From assembly GCF_022808695.1 (NCBI RefSeq), contig NZ_JAKZKW010000002.1:248001-312000 (forward strand): a stretch of DNA of 64,000 bases, in the 5' to 3' direction. A model generated the notes under the pieces. The model was not told where the DNA came from, did no database searches, and saw only the letters and a list, made by a program, of their open reading frames with translations. This document shows, in pieces, positions 1 through 9,639 of the stretch; the stretch's first letter is position 1, and each line of letters begins with the position of its first letter. The position numbers and the translations under genes are program-made. The stretch is from Fundidesulfovibrio soli. GTDB taxonomy: Bacteria > Desulfobacterota > Desulfovibrionia > Desulfovibrionales > Desulfovibrionaceae.

Positions 1-255
1 GGCCTTGTCTCAGGCTTCTCCACCACCTGGCTGGTCTGGACGGCCCCCGGGACCACGGGCCTCCACGGCAAGGTTGCCCTGGTGATCGGGGCGCTGGCGG
101 TCTCCGGCCTGGCCACCGGCGTCCGGCTGGACCGCGAGAAGAAACCGGGCACCCGCCTGGGCCTGCTGCACGCCGTGGGCAACACCCTGGCCGTGCTGCT
201 GGCCTTCTGCCAGCTCTACACCGGGATCGACCTGCTCCGGGCCGTGGCATGGTGA
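1..255 (+). CDS. Partial membrane protein, C-terminal 84 residues (DUF4079-like)
   Basis: The reading frame is open from base 1 and stops at the TGA of 253-255, so the 5' part lies outside the window. Two hydrophobic helices are visible, about residues 23-40 and 58-76, joined by a charged loop (LDREKKPG). The second helix carries a His-x3-Asn pattern followed by a Gln and a TG pair, as in small b561/DUF4079-like membrane proteins that may bind haem. That family name is my inference from the pattern only. The stop overlaps the start of the SagB-like gene by 7 bases, so the two are probably translationally coupled. Confidence 0.6.
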   Translation, partial: GLVSGFSTTWLVWTAPGTTGLHGKVALVIGALAVSGLATGVRLDREKKPGTRLGLLHAVGNTLAVLLAFCQLYTGIDLLRAVAW

Positions 256-1730
256 GCTCCGCCACGGAGTACCACAGCGCAGTCTCCTACGGCAGGGGAC
301 GCCTCTCGGGCCTCGGATTGGACTGGGGCAACGAGCCTTCGACCTTCAAGACCTATGGGGATCTGCCCCTGCGCCCCCTGACCCGCGACGCCAGGCTTCC
401 GGCCGCGACCCTCTGGGGTACCCTGGGCCGAAGCCGCGCCTCCCGGACCCTGAACCTCGACGCCCTCTCCTCGGTGCTGTTCCATGCCGCGGGGCTCACA
501 CGCTCCTGCCCGCACCGGGACGGGATGATGTTCTACCGCGCCTGTCCATCGGCCGGCGCGCTCTACCCGTGCGAAATCTACGTGCAGTGGCCCGGCGGCG
601 ACGGGCTGGGGCAGGGGCTCTATCATTTCAGCGTTGCGGGCCACGGGCTGACCCTGCTGCGCCCGGGCAACGCTTCGCCCGCGAGCCTGGGCCTGCCGGG
701 GGAGAGCGGCGAGGCCCTCATCTTTGTGACGACGATCTTTTTCCGCAGCGCCTGGAAATACCGGACCAGGGCCTACCGCTACCTCAATCTGGACACGGGG
801 CACATGGTGGAGGGCCTGGCCCTGGGCCTGGCCGCCTTCGAGGTGGACGCCTCCATGGAGATGGATTTCGACGACCAGGCCGTGAACGGATACCTGGGCG
901 TGGACCCCGCCCGCGAAGGCTGCCTGGCCGTGCTGCGGGCCGCCTGCCACGATGCGGACGGATTGGCCGAGCCCGGGCCGCTCCCCGCCGGGGCGGCAGC
1001 GTGGAGCAGGGCCAGCGCCGCCGATGCCCTGCCCGCCCAGCTGGCAGCCGTGCACGGGGTGTGCTCGGCGCGGTTCCAGGCCGGGGCAGCCATGCCCCGC
1101 CCCGAGGCCTCGCGCCTGGGGCAGGGCCTGAACTGGCAGGACCTGCCGCCTCTGCCGGCCACCGCCCCCGCCACGGACATGTTCCGGGCCATGTCCCTGC
1201 GCCGGTCCCGCCGGGCCTACTCGCAGGACCGCCTGCCCGACGGGGCCCTGGGGCAGCTGATCGAGGTTCTGGGAGCGCCCCTGCATCCGGCCGGGCACCC
1301 CTGCGAAAACGCCTGCCTGGCGGGTTTCCTGGCCCTGCCCGGGTTCTTCCTGCTCAACCGCACGGCCCTGCGCGCGGCCGAGGTGCGCGACGGCAACATG
1401 GGGCCCGCCATGGCCGGAATCTGCCTGGACCAGCTCTGGATGCGCGACGCGGCCCTGCAGGTGGTCTTCCTGGCGGATATTCCCGCCCTGGAGGAGACCC
1501 TGGGGCCGAGAGGCTACCGCGCGGCGCTCATCGGGGCGGGACGCCTGGGGCACAGGCTCTACCTTGCGGCCGAATCACTTGGGCTCGGGGCCTGCGGGGT
1601 GGGCGCCTTCTATGACGCCGAGGCCGCCGACGTGCTGGGCCTGCCTTCCGGCGTGGGCCTGCTTTACGCCGTGACGGTGGGTGTTCCGCGCCGGGCCGGG
1701 CCCAGGAAGTCCTTGGCTGGCTGCGGTTAG
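249..1730 (+). CDS. SagB/ThcOx-family nitroreductase, two-domain (493 aa)
   Basis: This is a flavin-dependent dehydrogenase of the SagB type. Members of the family oxidise thiazolines/oxazolines in peptide natural products, or reduce other substrates with FMN. The sequence has tandem nitroreductase-like halves. The first half holds the hallmark PSAGALYP (residues 100-107), where flavin binds. The second opens with MSLRRSRRAYS, the usual start of a nitroreductase domain. The N-terminal YHSAVSYGRG / LDWGNEPSTFKTY segment is also typical of SagB proteins. No YcaO cyclase, precursor peptide or peptidase is nearby, so a role in peptide modification is not supported here. The upstream gene overlaps it and a methyltransferase follows after 9 bases. 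Confidence 0.85.
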   Translation: MVSSATEYHSAVSYGRGRLSGLGLDWGNEPSTFKTYGDLPLRPLTRDARLPAATLWGTLGRSRASRTLNLDALSSVLFHAAGLTRSCPHRDGMMFYRACPSAGALYPCEIYVQWPGGDGLGQGLYHFSVAGHGLTLLRPGNASPASLGLPGESGEALIFVTTIFFRSAWKYRTRAYRYLNLDTGHMVEGLALGLAAFEVDASMEMDFDDQAVNGYLGVDPAREGCLAVLRAACHDADGLAEPGPLPAGAAAWSRASAADALPAQLAAVHGVCSARFQAGAAMPRPEASRLGQGLNWQDLPPLPATAPATDMFRAMSLRRSRRAYSQDRLPDGALGQLIEVLGAPLHPAGHPCENACLAGFLALPGFFLLNRTALRAAEVRDGNMGPAMAGICLDQLWMRDAALQVVFLADIPALEETLGPRGYRAALIGAGRLGHRLYLAAESLGLGACGVGAFYDAEAADVLGLPSGVGLLYAVTVGVPRRAGPRKSLAGCG

Positions 1731-1739
1731 GGGCTGGGC

Positions 1740-2294
1740 ATGAAGGCGGCTGAACTGTTGGCGCGCTGGCGCGATGAGGCCCTGGCCGCCGCGCGCCTGG
1801 GCCCCGTGCTGGACGTGGCCTGCGGGGATGGCCGCAACGGGCTGTACCTGGCAGGCTTCGGGGCAACCGTACTGCTGGTGGACATCTCCGCCTTGGCCCG
1901 CGAGGGGCTGGAGCAGGGGGGCTGGCCCGCCAACGTGCGATTCAGGCAAATGGACCTGGAGACGGACCCGCCGCCCGCGTTCGAGCCCGAATCCTACGGC
2001 GCCGTTCTGGTGTTCCGCTACCTGCACAGGCCGCTCATGGAAGGGCTCAAAGCCTGCCTGGCCCCGGGCGGCCTGTTCGTGATGGAGACCTACCTGGAAG
2101 GGCAGGAAGCCTTCGGCAAGCCCCGCAACCCCGCGCACCTGCTGCGGCGCGGCGAGCTGGAAGCCTGGTTCCGGGGGTGGGACATCCTGGAGAGTTTCGA
2201 GGGCCGCCTGGACGATCCGCCCCGTTTCATGGGCAGGATGGTCTGCCGCAAGCCGGGCTCAGCCTCCCTTGTTGCCAGCGGGGGGCGCGGCTGA
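1740..2294 (+). CDS. Class I SAM-dependent methyltransferase (184 aa)
   Basis: This is a small Rossmann-fold methyltransferase related to TehB. Motif I, VLDVACGDGRNG, lies at residues 23-34 and forms the SAM-binding loop. It is followed by the acidic VDIS (motif II), a QMDLE segment, and a LAPGG motif near residue 113. At 184 residues it is little more than the catalytic core, so there is no separate substrate domain from which to guess the acceptor. It lies 9 bases behind the SagB-like gene on the same strand, probably in one operon. Tellurite or metalloid detoxification is one possibility for the TehB-like group, but nothing in the window supports it directly. Confidence 0.85.
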   Translation: MKAAELLARWRDEALAAARLGPVLDVACGDGRNGLYLAGFGATVLLVDISALAREGLEQGGWPANVRFRQMDLETDPPPAFEPESYGAVLVFRYLHRPLMEGLKACLAPGGLFVMETYLEGQEAFGKPRNPAHLLRRGELEAWFRGWDILESFEGRLDDPPRFMGRMVCRKPGSASLVASGGRG

Positions 2295-2341
2295 TACCTA
2301 CGCATCGTTTTTCCACGCACACATTCCGCCGGAGGACTTCC

Positions 2342-2782
2342 ATGCGCCTGATCCTGACCCTCGTCTGCGCCCTGCTGCTCACAGCGTCGTCCGCCCTCGC
2401 CCAGGAACGCGACGGAGCCTATTGGAACCAGCAGAACGACATCTGGAAATACGCCTACCTGACCGGCGTGCTCGACGGCGTGGTCACGGGCGGGGATTTC
2501 TCCCAGCCGGTGCTCTCCCGGGGAAGCGTGGCGCTCTACAAGCCCGACCAGCCCTGCGTGGAGAAGACCCGCACCACCTACGAGTACAACACCAGCCGCT
2601 ATTTCTTCGGGCTCTCCCTCAAGGAGTTCGTGGAGGGCATGGACGCCTTCTACAAGGACCCGGCCAACAAGCACATCCCCGTGAACAAGGCCCTGCGCGT
2701 CTGGGCCATGCAGCGCAAGCACGTGCCCGAAGCCGCCGAGATCCTGGAGGAGTTGCGCAAGGAGTGGGCCGCGGGCTCCTGA
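2342..2782 (+). CDS. Small exported protein of unknown function (146 aa)
   Basis: I do not recognise the family. The chosen start has a good ribosome binding site (GGAGGA about 6 bases upstream). It opens a clear signal peptide (MRLILTLVCALLLTASSALA) with a probable signal peptidase I site after ALA, around residue 20. The mature part is about 126 residues, hydrophilic and rich in Tyr and Lys (WNQQNDIWKYAYLTGVLDGV near its start). It has a single Cys in a DQPCVEKT segment and a helical C-terminus, so it is probably a soluble periplasmic protein. An upstream in-frame ATG at 2177 lies inside the methyltransferase gene and was rejected as the start. Confidence 0.75.
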   Translation: MRLILTLVCALLLTASSALAQERDGAYWNQQNDIWKYAYLTGVLDGVVTGGDFSQPVLSRGSVALYKPDQPCVEKTRTTYEYNTSRYFFGLSLKEFVEGMDAFYKDPANKHIPVNKALRVWAMQRKHVPEAAEILEELRKEWAAGS

Positions 2783-2801
2783 CCTGCGCTTCGGAGCCTG
2801 C

Positions 2802-3941
2802 TCAGTCCTTGGGGCGTTCCGCCTCGGGGTTGTGGCATTTGGCCTCCAGCACCTCGTGGTACTCGTCGGCGTAGATGGTCAGCATGACCATGGCCAGCGC
2901 CAGGATCATGGGGCCGTAGAGGATGCCGAGTGGGCCGAAGTACTTGATGCCCCCGATGATGGAGAGGAACACCCAGAAGGTGGACATCTGGGCCTGGCCC
3001 TGCATCAGCAGCGGGCGCACCAGGGAGTCGATGCCCGAGACGATGACGACGCCCCAGCCCGTGAGGATGAGCGCGCCCTTCCAGTCCCCCACGATGAGCA
3101 GGTAGATCGCGGCCGGGCCCCAGATCAAGAGCGTCCCCACCACGGGCACCAGGGAGGCGAAGCCCATCATCGCGCCCCAGAACAGGGCCGGGATGCCCAC
3201 GATGTAGAGCCCGATGCCGCCCGCCACGCCCTGGCACACGGCCACCAGGAAGCTGCCCACCACCACGGAGCGGGCCACGTCGCGCATGCGGCGCAGGATG
3301 CGGTCCTCCTGGCTGTCGTGCAGGGGCGAGAGGTGCTTGAGCTGCACGAGCATGGCGTCGCCGTCGCGGAAGAGGAAGAAGAGCACGAAGAGCATGATGG
3401 CGAAATCGAGGCCCAGGCCGATGAAATTGCCCAGTATCTTCGTGCCCGAGTCGATCATCATCTGGCCGAGCTTCCTGGAGAGGTCCAGCAGGCTGCCCTG
3501 CAGGTTCAGCTTGTTCAGGTCGATCTCAAGCCAGGGCATGTACTCGTTGATCCAGGTTATGTAGGGAGTGAAGGTCTCGCTGTTGAGCCAGGTGGAGAGG
3601 TGCGTGTCCTTGAGCCAGTTCTGCAGCGCGCCGATGGAGATGGCGGCCTGGCTGAGCAGCGCGCCCAGGAAGAACAGCGTGGGCAGCACGATCACCAGGG
3701 TGACCGTCAGCGTGGAGATCAGGGCGGCCAGGGTCTTGCGGCCCTTCAGCTCCTTGTTCAGCCTCCCCTGCAGAGGGTGGAACAGCGACGCCAGGATGAT
3801 GGCGATGAGGATGTTGTGCAGGAAGGGCGTGAGCACCTGGAAGGCGAAAAAGAGCGATACCGCCAGGATGCCCAGGAGAAAGAACGAGTAGATCTGTTCC
3901 TGCCTGGCCTGTTCCTGTCTGGTCTTATTTTGTCTGGCCAT
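2802..3941 (-). CDS. AI-2E family transporter (PerM/UPF0118), 379 aa
   Basis: This polytopic membrane protein belongs to the AI-2E exporter / PerM family. Members have been linked to autoinducer-2 release or to Na+/H+ antiport. Hydrophobic segments include FFLLGILAVSLFFAFQVL near the N-terminus, TLTVTLVIVLPTLFFLGALL, FAIMLFVLFFLFRDGD, and a C-terminal block of helices with PLGILYGPMILALAMVM. PVVGTLLIWGPAAIYL is also characteristic. The start MARQNK at 3941 was chosen because the extra N-terminal residues of the longer frame are not hydrophobic and overlap the divergent rhomboid gene. The substrate cannot be told from sequence. Confidence 0.85.
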   Translation of the reverse strand: MARQNKTRQEQARQEQIYSFFLLGILAVSLFFAFQVLTPFLHNILIAIILASLFHPLQGRLNKELKGRKTLAALISTLTVTLVIVLPTLFFLGALLSQAAISIGALQNWLKDTHLSTWLNSETFTPYITWINEYMPWLEIDLNKLNLQGSLLDLSRKLGQMMIDSGTKILGNFIGLGLDFAIMLFVLFFLFRDGDAMLVQLKHLSPLHDSQEDRILRRMRDVARSVVVGSFLVAVCQGVAGGIGLYIVGIPALFWGAMMGFASLVPVVGTLLIWGPAAIYLLIVGDWKGALILTGWGVVIVSGIDSLVRPLLMQGQAQMSTFWVFLSIIGGIKYFGPLGILYGPMILALAMVMLTIYADEYHEVLEAKCHNPEAERPKD

Positions 3942-4032
3942 TTTGATGCCTCGGTTGATCGGTTGGAATGCCGGACCAACGTCTAGCAAAGTTGCACCCG
4001 GCCGCAAAGCGGCAATTACGTCAGGAAGCACC

Positions 4033-4992
4033 ATGCACCCAAGCCCCCCCCTGCGCCCGAGCCCCTGGCCGGACGCCGCGGCCCCCGTCCTGGAAGAACT
4101 GGGGCTCGCGGAACTCACTCCGGACATGGCCCATCACTGGTCCCTGGCGCTCATGGCGGCGGGCATCCCCTGCCGCATCCGCCAGGGCTGGCCGGGCATG
4201 CGCCTGCTGGTGCCGCCCTCCCGCGAGCAGGAGGCCGTGGCCGAGCTGCGCGCCTTCACCTCCGAAAACCCGCCTCAGCCCATAGAACTGCGCGACCTGC
4301 GCAAGCCGGGCTTCTCCTGGGGGGAGCTGCCCGGGGTGATCTGGAGCCTCTCCATCGTCACGGTGTTCCTCACTCTCACCGGGGCGCAGCACTCCCTGGG
4401 GGCCTTCGAGGTGGACTGGCACGGGCGCGGCCTGGGCGACACCCGGCTCATGGCCCACGGCCAGCTCTGGAGGGCCGTGACCTCGCTCTTCCTGCACGCG
4501 GACATCGCCCACCTGATCGGCAACGTGGGCCTGGGCGGCACCTTCCTGCTGCTGCTGGCCAAGGAGGTGGGGCTGGGCGGGGCCTGGTGGCTGGCCGTGG
4601 CCGCTGGCGCGCTGGCCAACCTGGCCAAGATACCCTTCAACGACCCGGGCTACACCTTCCTGGGCGCATCCACGGCGGTGTTCGCGGCCCTCGGGGCCCT
4701 GGCGGGCGTCAGGCTGGTGCGCCTGGGGCGGGCGCTGCGCTGGCGCCGGGCGCTGCCCTTCGCGGCGGGGCTTATGATCCTGGCGTTCCTGGGCGTGGGC
4801 GACGAGGACGAGGCCCGCAAGATCGACCTCATGGGCCACTTCTTCGGCTTCGGGACAGGCTTTCTGTTGGGGGCGGCCTACGCCTGGTGGCTGCGGGCCA
4901 CCGGAAACAAGGACCGCCGCCTCTCCCCCTGGCTGGGGATGGCGGCGGTGATCATGTGCGCGGGGGCCTGGTTCGTGGCCCTAATCGCATGA
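4033..4992 (+). CDS. Rhomboid family intramembrane serine protease (319 aa)
   Basis: This membrane protease cleaves substrates within the bilayer by a Ser-His dyad. The nucleophile motif GASTAV places Ser at residue 213. The catalytic His (MGHFFGF) is residue 269, in a later helix. The HADIAHLIGNV segment matches the conserved rhomboid loop and second helix. About 100 N-terminal residues form a soluble extension before the first membrane helix. The start has an AGGAAG ribosome site 5 bases upstream; an earlier in-frame ATG (3943) would overlap the divergent gene's start region. Its last 12 bases overlap the convergent small ORF at 4981-5139. Confidence 0.92.
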   Translation: MHPSPPLRPSPWPDAAAPVLEELGLAELTPDMAHHWSLALMAAGIPCRIRQGWPGMRLLVPPSREQEAVAELRAFTSENPPQPIELRDLRKPGFSWGELPGVIWSLSIVTVFLTLTGAQHSLGAFEVDWHGRGLGDTRLMAHGQLWRAVTSLFLHADIAHLIGNVGLGGTFLLLLAKEVGLGGAWWLAVAAGALANLAKIPFNDPGYTFLGASTAVFAALGALAGVRLVRLGRALRWRRALPFAAGLMILAFLGVGDEDEARKIDLMGHFFGFGTGFLLGAAYAWWLRATGNKDRRLSPWLGMAAVIMCAGAWFVALIA

Positions 4993-5139
4993 TTTTTTCT
5001 TGCTCTTGCCGTCGGACTCCAGACCGAAGTCCTCCACGCGGGGCACTCAGCCGCCCCGGCCCTTGAGGTTCGGGAACAGCTTGTTCAGCACGAGCACCAA
5101 GCCCACGACCACGGCGAAGAAGATGATGGCGTCCTGCAT
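4981..5139 (-). CDS. Candidate small membrane selenoprotein (52 aa, Sec at UGA codon 31)
   Basis: Seen directly: an ATG at 5139-5137 with an AGGAG ribosome site 6 bases upstream opens a 30-residue frame. It encodes one hydrophobic helix (DAIIFFAVVVGLVLVL) and then a basic, Gly-rich stretch ending GRGG. The next codon is TGA (5049-5047). The same frame continues for 21 sense codons (VPRVEDFGLES, then GKSKKKSCD) to a TAG at 4983-4981. A 7-bp hairpin with a GGUCU loop begins 14 bases after the UGA, where a bacterial SECIS element would sit. I infer a Sec-containing single-pass protein with a GGU motif and a second redox residue, Cys51. The layout resembles eukaryotic SelK/SelS, but homology is not claimed. 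If the UGA is a true stop, the gene is a 30-residue membrane peptide. Confidence 0.55.
5014..5032 (-). promoter_or_regulatory. SECIS-like hairpin downstream of in-frame UGA
   Basis: On the minus strand GGACUUC, loop GGUCU, GGAGUCC forms seven continuous pairs (one G-U). The loop starts 21 bases after the UGA. Escherichia coli fdhF has the same GGUCU at its SelB-binding apex, 18 bases after its UGA, and bacterial SECIS elements are known to need a G near the start of the loop. A competing fold is a 4-bp stem capped by a UUCG tetraloop within the same bases. Confidence 0.5.
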
Positions 5140-5169
5140 TCGATTCTCCTATCAAGTCTCAATGATGAG

Positions 5170-5175
5170 ATCATA
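5170..5175 (-). promoter_or_regulatory. Possible -10 element (TATGAT) of the small UGA-containing gene
   Basis: On the minus strand a TATGAT hexamer lies about 30 bases upstream of the ATG at 5139. No good -35 hexamer is present at 17 bases. A short inverted repeat (TCCCG-n3-CGGGA, 5178-5190) lies in the spacer. Together they suggest the small gene has its own, possibly regulated, promoter. Confidence 0.3.
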
Positions 5176-5309
5176 ACTCCCGATGCGGGAAAAGAGAAGG
5201 TCGGGGGAGCGTTTTCATTCAACCCCCCGCATTCCTTTACACCGGCGGCCTCCATGCGCTACAGCCCTGGCTTCGGACAAGACCGGCGCATGCCGCAGCA
5301 GGAGCCCCA

Positions 5310-5816
5310 ATGAACACGCGACGCCTTCTGGCTGAAAACGAGGAAATTCTCTACCAGACCAAGAAGCACTGGGCCGTGTTTCTCAAGGCTGCCATCTATT
5401 TCGCCCTGGCCTACGCGGTGATGCAGAACGTGGCCTACCTGCTCGCCATCACCCAGTTCAATCCGCCCGAAGACCTCAAGAAGATCCTGCCCCCCGTGAT
5501 CGCCTGGTCCGTGAAGGGTGCCTGCTACACCACCGCGGCCGTGCTCAGTCTCATGGGCCTCACGCGCCTGCTCGGCTTCTTCAGCAACAAGGTGATTGTG
5601 ACGCCCAAGCGCATGATCCAGCAGGACGTGCTCTGGGGCTCCGTCTTCTCGGTGGATTTGCGGCGCATCGAGTCCGTGTGCGCGCACACGGGGCTGCTCG
5701 GCTCGCTCCTCAACTACGGCAAGGTGAGCATCGTGACGGGATCGGGGCAGAAGCTCTCCATCCACAACCTGCGCCGTCCCCACGAGTTCGAGCGCGAACT
5801 TTTCGGCGCCAAGTGA
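5310..5816 (+). CDS. PH-domain (bPH/DUF304) membrane protein, 168 aa
   Basis: Two N-terminal hydrophobic segments (about residues 22-45 and 70-95) are followed by a bacterial pleckstrin-homology-like fold. The signature is NKVIVTPKRMIQQDVLWGSVFSVDLRRIESV, then a GSLLNYGKVSIVTGSG strand-turn-strand as in YdbT/DUF304 proteins. It is probably a small inner-membrane protein with the PH-like domain in the cytoplasm. No catalytic residues are seen and the role is unknown. It has no operon partner immediately upstream, and the histidine kinase gene starts 62 bases downstream. Confidence 0.8.
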   Translation: MNTRRLLAENEEILYQTKKHWAVFLKAAIYFALAYAVMQNVAYLLAITQFNPPEDLKKILPPVIAWSVKGACYTTAAVLSLMGLTRLLGFFSNKVIVTPKRMIQQDVLWGSVFSVDLRRIESVCAHTGLLGSLLNYGKVSIVTGSGQKLSIHNLRRPHEFERELFGAK

Positions 5817-5878
5817 TTGCCCCCCGGCACGCCTGGGTGTAAGCAACCCGCCGGCAACAGAGTGGACCCGACCAGACC

Positions 5879-7342
5879 ATGCGTTTTCCCAGCAGACCCC
5901 GCATCTTCCGCATCGGCTTGCTTTTCAAGCTGATACTCGTATTCGCCAGCATCCTGGTGATCATCTTTTTCACGACCTCGAACATCTTCGACTACCAGAA
6001 GGGCATCGTGAACATCTCGCGCGAGGTGGTGAAGGTGCGCTTCGAGGTCATCTCCATCTCGCAGGCCATGGTGGACAACCTGCTGGCCATCGAGGAGAAC
6101 CAGAAGAAGTACGAGGTTCTGCGCCAGGACAACTACAAGGAATATTTCCTCTCCGCCTTCAAGGAGTACAGGCGCAACCTGGGCTCCATCCAGTGGTTCA
6201 GCTACCCCGGCTCCGACGTGTGGACCAGGCTGCAGGACGACTACCGCGAGACCTTCCCCAACCTGGGCGACCCGGCGGAGCTGCTCAAGTCCGAGCCGCC
6301 CTGGGTGCCGCAGGAGAAGCTCAACGCCTGGCTGACCACCATCGCCTCGGCCAAGCAGGACAACGAGCGCTTCATCGAATCCAGCATGCGCGAGCTCTAC
6401 GCCTGGAGCGAGCGCTCCGTGCGCGCGGGCATGATCGGCCTGGGCATCCTCATGGCCGTGGCCCTCATGGGCAGCGCCTACCTGACCTATTCCCTTGTGC
6501 GCCCCCTTCGGGAGCTCAGGCGCGGCATCCGGGCCTTCACCCTGGACGGCAAACTCACCTCCGTGCGGGTCATCTCCCGCGACGAACTGGGCGAACTGGC
6601 CCAGGCCTTCAACGAGATGACCGCGCGCCTCAAGGAGGAGGAGATGATGCGCACGGACTTCATCGACATGCTGAGCCACGAGATACGCACCCCGCTGACC
6701 TCCATCCGCGAGTCCGTGAACCTCATGCGCGAGCAGGTGCTGGGCGAGGTCAGCGACCGCCAGAAGCGCTTCCTGGACATCGCCTCCTCCGAGCTGGAGC
6801 GCATCTCCAAGCTGCTGGCGAGGCTGATGCAGGTCTCCAGCATGTCCTCGCGCTTCATCAACCTGAGCTTCAAGCCCATGGACCCGGTGCACCTGCTCCA
6901 GGAGACCGTGGACAAGGCCATGCCCGCGGCCGAGGCCAAGAAGATCACCATCAACGCCCACGCCTTGCCCGACGTGCCCTCGGTGACCGCCGACGTGGAG
7001 CACCTGCGCCAGGCCCTGCTGAACCTGATCGGCAACGCCGTGAAGTTCTCCCCGGCGGGCTCCACGGTGGAGGCCTCGCTCCAACTGGCCGACGGCGGCA
7101 ATCAGCTGCTGTTCTCGGTGGTGGACTCCGGGCCGGGCATCCCCGAAGGGGAGCAGCCCCTGGTGTTCAACAAGTACTACCGGGGCGAGAAGCTCAAGAA
7201 GTCCGCCGACGGCATCGGCCTGGGGCTCTCCATCGCAAAGAACATCGTGGAGGCCCATGGCGGCAAGATCTGGCTCAACTCCAGGCCGGGGCGGGGCAGC
7301 ACGTTCTTTTTCACCATACCCATCTCCAGGGAGAATCCGTAA
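5879..7342 (+). CDS. Sensor histidine kinase, GlrK/QseE-like (487 aa)
   Basis: This inner-membrane sensor kinase starts a three-gene signalling module. The order is TM1 (about residues 12-33), a periplasmic helical sensor of about 145 residues, TM2 (about 182-204), a HAMP linker (LVRPLRELRRGI), a HisKA domain with phospho-acceptor His267 in SHEIRTPLTSI, and a HATPase domain with N-box NLIGNAVKFS, G1 VVDSGPGIP and G2 GIGLGLSIAKNIV. It is one base short of touching the downstream lipoprotein gene and is followed by a sigma-54 response regulator. That order matches enterobacterial glrK-qseG-glrR, so a cell-envelope stress role is inferred. The signal is unknown. Confidence 0.88.
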   Translation: MRFPSRPRIFRIGLLFKLILVFASILVIIFFTTSNIFDYQKGIVNISREVVKVRFEVISISQAMVDNLLAIEENQKKYEVLRQDNYKEYFLSAFKEYRRNLGSIQWFSYPGSDVWTRLQDDYRETFPNLGDPAELLKSEPPWVPQEKLNAWLTTIASAKQDNERFIESSMRELYAWSERSVRAGMIGLGILMAVALMGSAYLTYSLVRPLRELRRGIRAFTLDGKLTSVRVISRDELGELAQAFNEMTARLKEEEMMRTDFIDMLSHEIRTPLTSIRESVNLMREQVLGEVSDRQKRFLDIASSELERISKLLARLMQVSSMSSRFINLSFKPMDPVHLLQETVDKAMPAAEAKKITINAHALPDVPSVTADVEHLRQALLNLIGNAVKFSPAGSTVEASLQLADGGNQLLFSVVDSGPGIPEGEQPLVFNKYYRGEKLKKSADGIGLGLSIAKNIVEAHGGKIWLNSRPGRGSTFFFTIPISRENP

Positions 7343-7343
7343 G

Positions 7344-7970
7344 ATGCATTCCCAACCAACAAACCGGAAGCGCTGGCTGGCCGCGGCCCTACTGGCGGCG
7401 GCGCTCGGCATCGCCGCCACTGGCTGCACGCCCAAGCAGGTTCCGCAACCCGCGCCGGAGCCATCCCTGCAGGCCGTGCCCAGCCCCGAGACCCTGGAAA
7501 CCCTGGATGTGGACACCGCCTACAGCGAAGGCCTCCAGGCCTTCTGGAACGGCAACTACCGCGCCAGCGCGGCCCTGTTCGACGCCATGGCCCGCCGCGT
7601 GGACGACCAGGCCGTGCGCTCCAAGGCCCTGTTCGGCCTGGCCTGCGCCCGCCTGGCCGGGGCCGAGAACGCCGATGACATCAAGGCCGCCCGGGCCATC
7701 TGGAAGGAGTGGGAGCACTCTTCCGGCGGCAACATCGGCCAGGCCGACCCCAGGATGCTCACCCCCTTCCTGATGAACGCCAAGCTCTTCGCGCCGCAGC
7801 GCGAGCCCAAGCAGCCCGTCCCCGCGGCCAAGGCCTCCAGCGGGGAGCAGGAGCTTGCAAAGCGCTTGCAGGAAAAGGAGAAAGAGGTATTGCTGCTGCA
7901 GAAGCAGATCAAGGCCCTGGAGGCGATCCACCGCGAAATCCAGGAAAAGAAAAAGATGACGGCGCAATAG
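7344..7970 (+). CDS. QseG-like lipoprotein of a two-component module (208 aa)
   Basis: The start at 7344 has a GGGAGA ribosome site. It opens a lipoprotein signal peptide with lipobox IAATGC, so lipidation is at Cys28. The middle is helical with TPR-like spacing (TAYSEGLQAFWNGNYRASAALFDAMARR, KALFGLACARLAG). The last 40 residues form a charged coiled coil (QELAKRLQEKEKEVLLLQKQIKALE). Position between a histidine kinase and a sigma-54 regulator parallels QseG, which helps activate its kinase. Function as a kinase co-sensor is therefore inferred from synteny, not from sequence identity. Confidence 0.75.
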   Translation: MHSQPTNRKRWLAAALLAAALGIAATGCTPKQVPQPAPEPSLQAVPSPETLETLDVDTAYSEGLQAFWNGNYRASAALFDAMARRVDDQAVRSKALFGLACARLAGAENADDIKAARAIWKEWEHSSGGNIGQADPRMLTPFLMNAKLFAPQREPKQPVPAAKASSGEQELAKRLQEKEKEVLLLQKQIKALEAIHREIQEKKKMTAQ

Positions 7971-7972
7971 GC

Positions 7973-9379
<1,407 letters not shown>

Positions 9380-9510
9380 CCGTTGCCGGATGCGGGATGC
9401 CGCCGGCGGCCAAAGAGGGCTCCGCCCTCTTTGGAATCACCCGCCAAAGGGAGTTCCTCCCTTTGGAATCCCATATGGGGTGCAGGGGGGCGTTTCAGGT
9501 GTGGTTGTAG

Positions 9511-9596
9511 TCTTCAGGCGGCGCCTCCGGGCGCGAAGCCTCGGACGTATTGGAAGAACATCCATCGGCTTCGCGCCCGGAGGCACCGCCCGAAGA
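9511..9596 (+). repeat. Long hairpin with 16-nt conserved loop, copy A
   Basis: An 18-bp perfect stem (9523-9540 with 9567-9584) is extended outward by GGCGG/CCGCC and TCTTC/GAAGA. Its apex holds GTATTGGAAGAACATC (9547-9562). The same 16-base apex, with one change, caps an unrelated stem at 11876-11958. The element may be an RNA structure or a small mobile repeat; no protein is encoded. Confidence 0.6.
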
Positions 9597-9639
9597 CACG
9601 GCGTCTTTTCGCGTTGCAGGAAATTGCCCACCGTGAACG

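Noticed and set aside
5018-5029. Alternative fold of the SECIS region with a UUCG tetraloop
   Set aside because: The tetraloop stem has only four pairs (one G-U) against seven for the GGUCU-loop hairpin. It is kept as a caution, not as the preferred structure.
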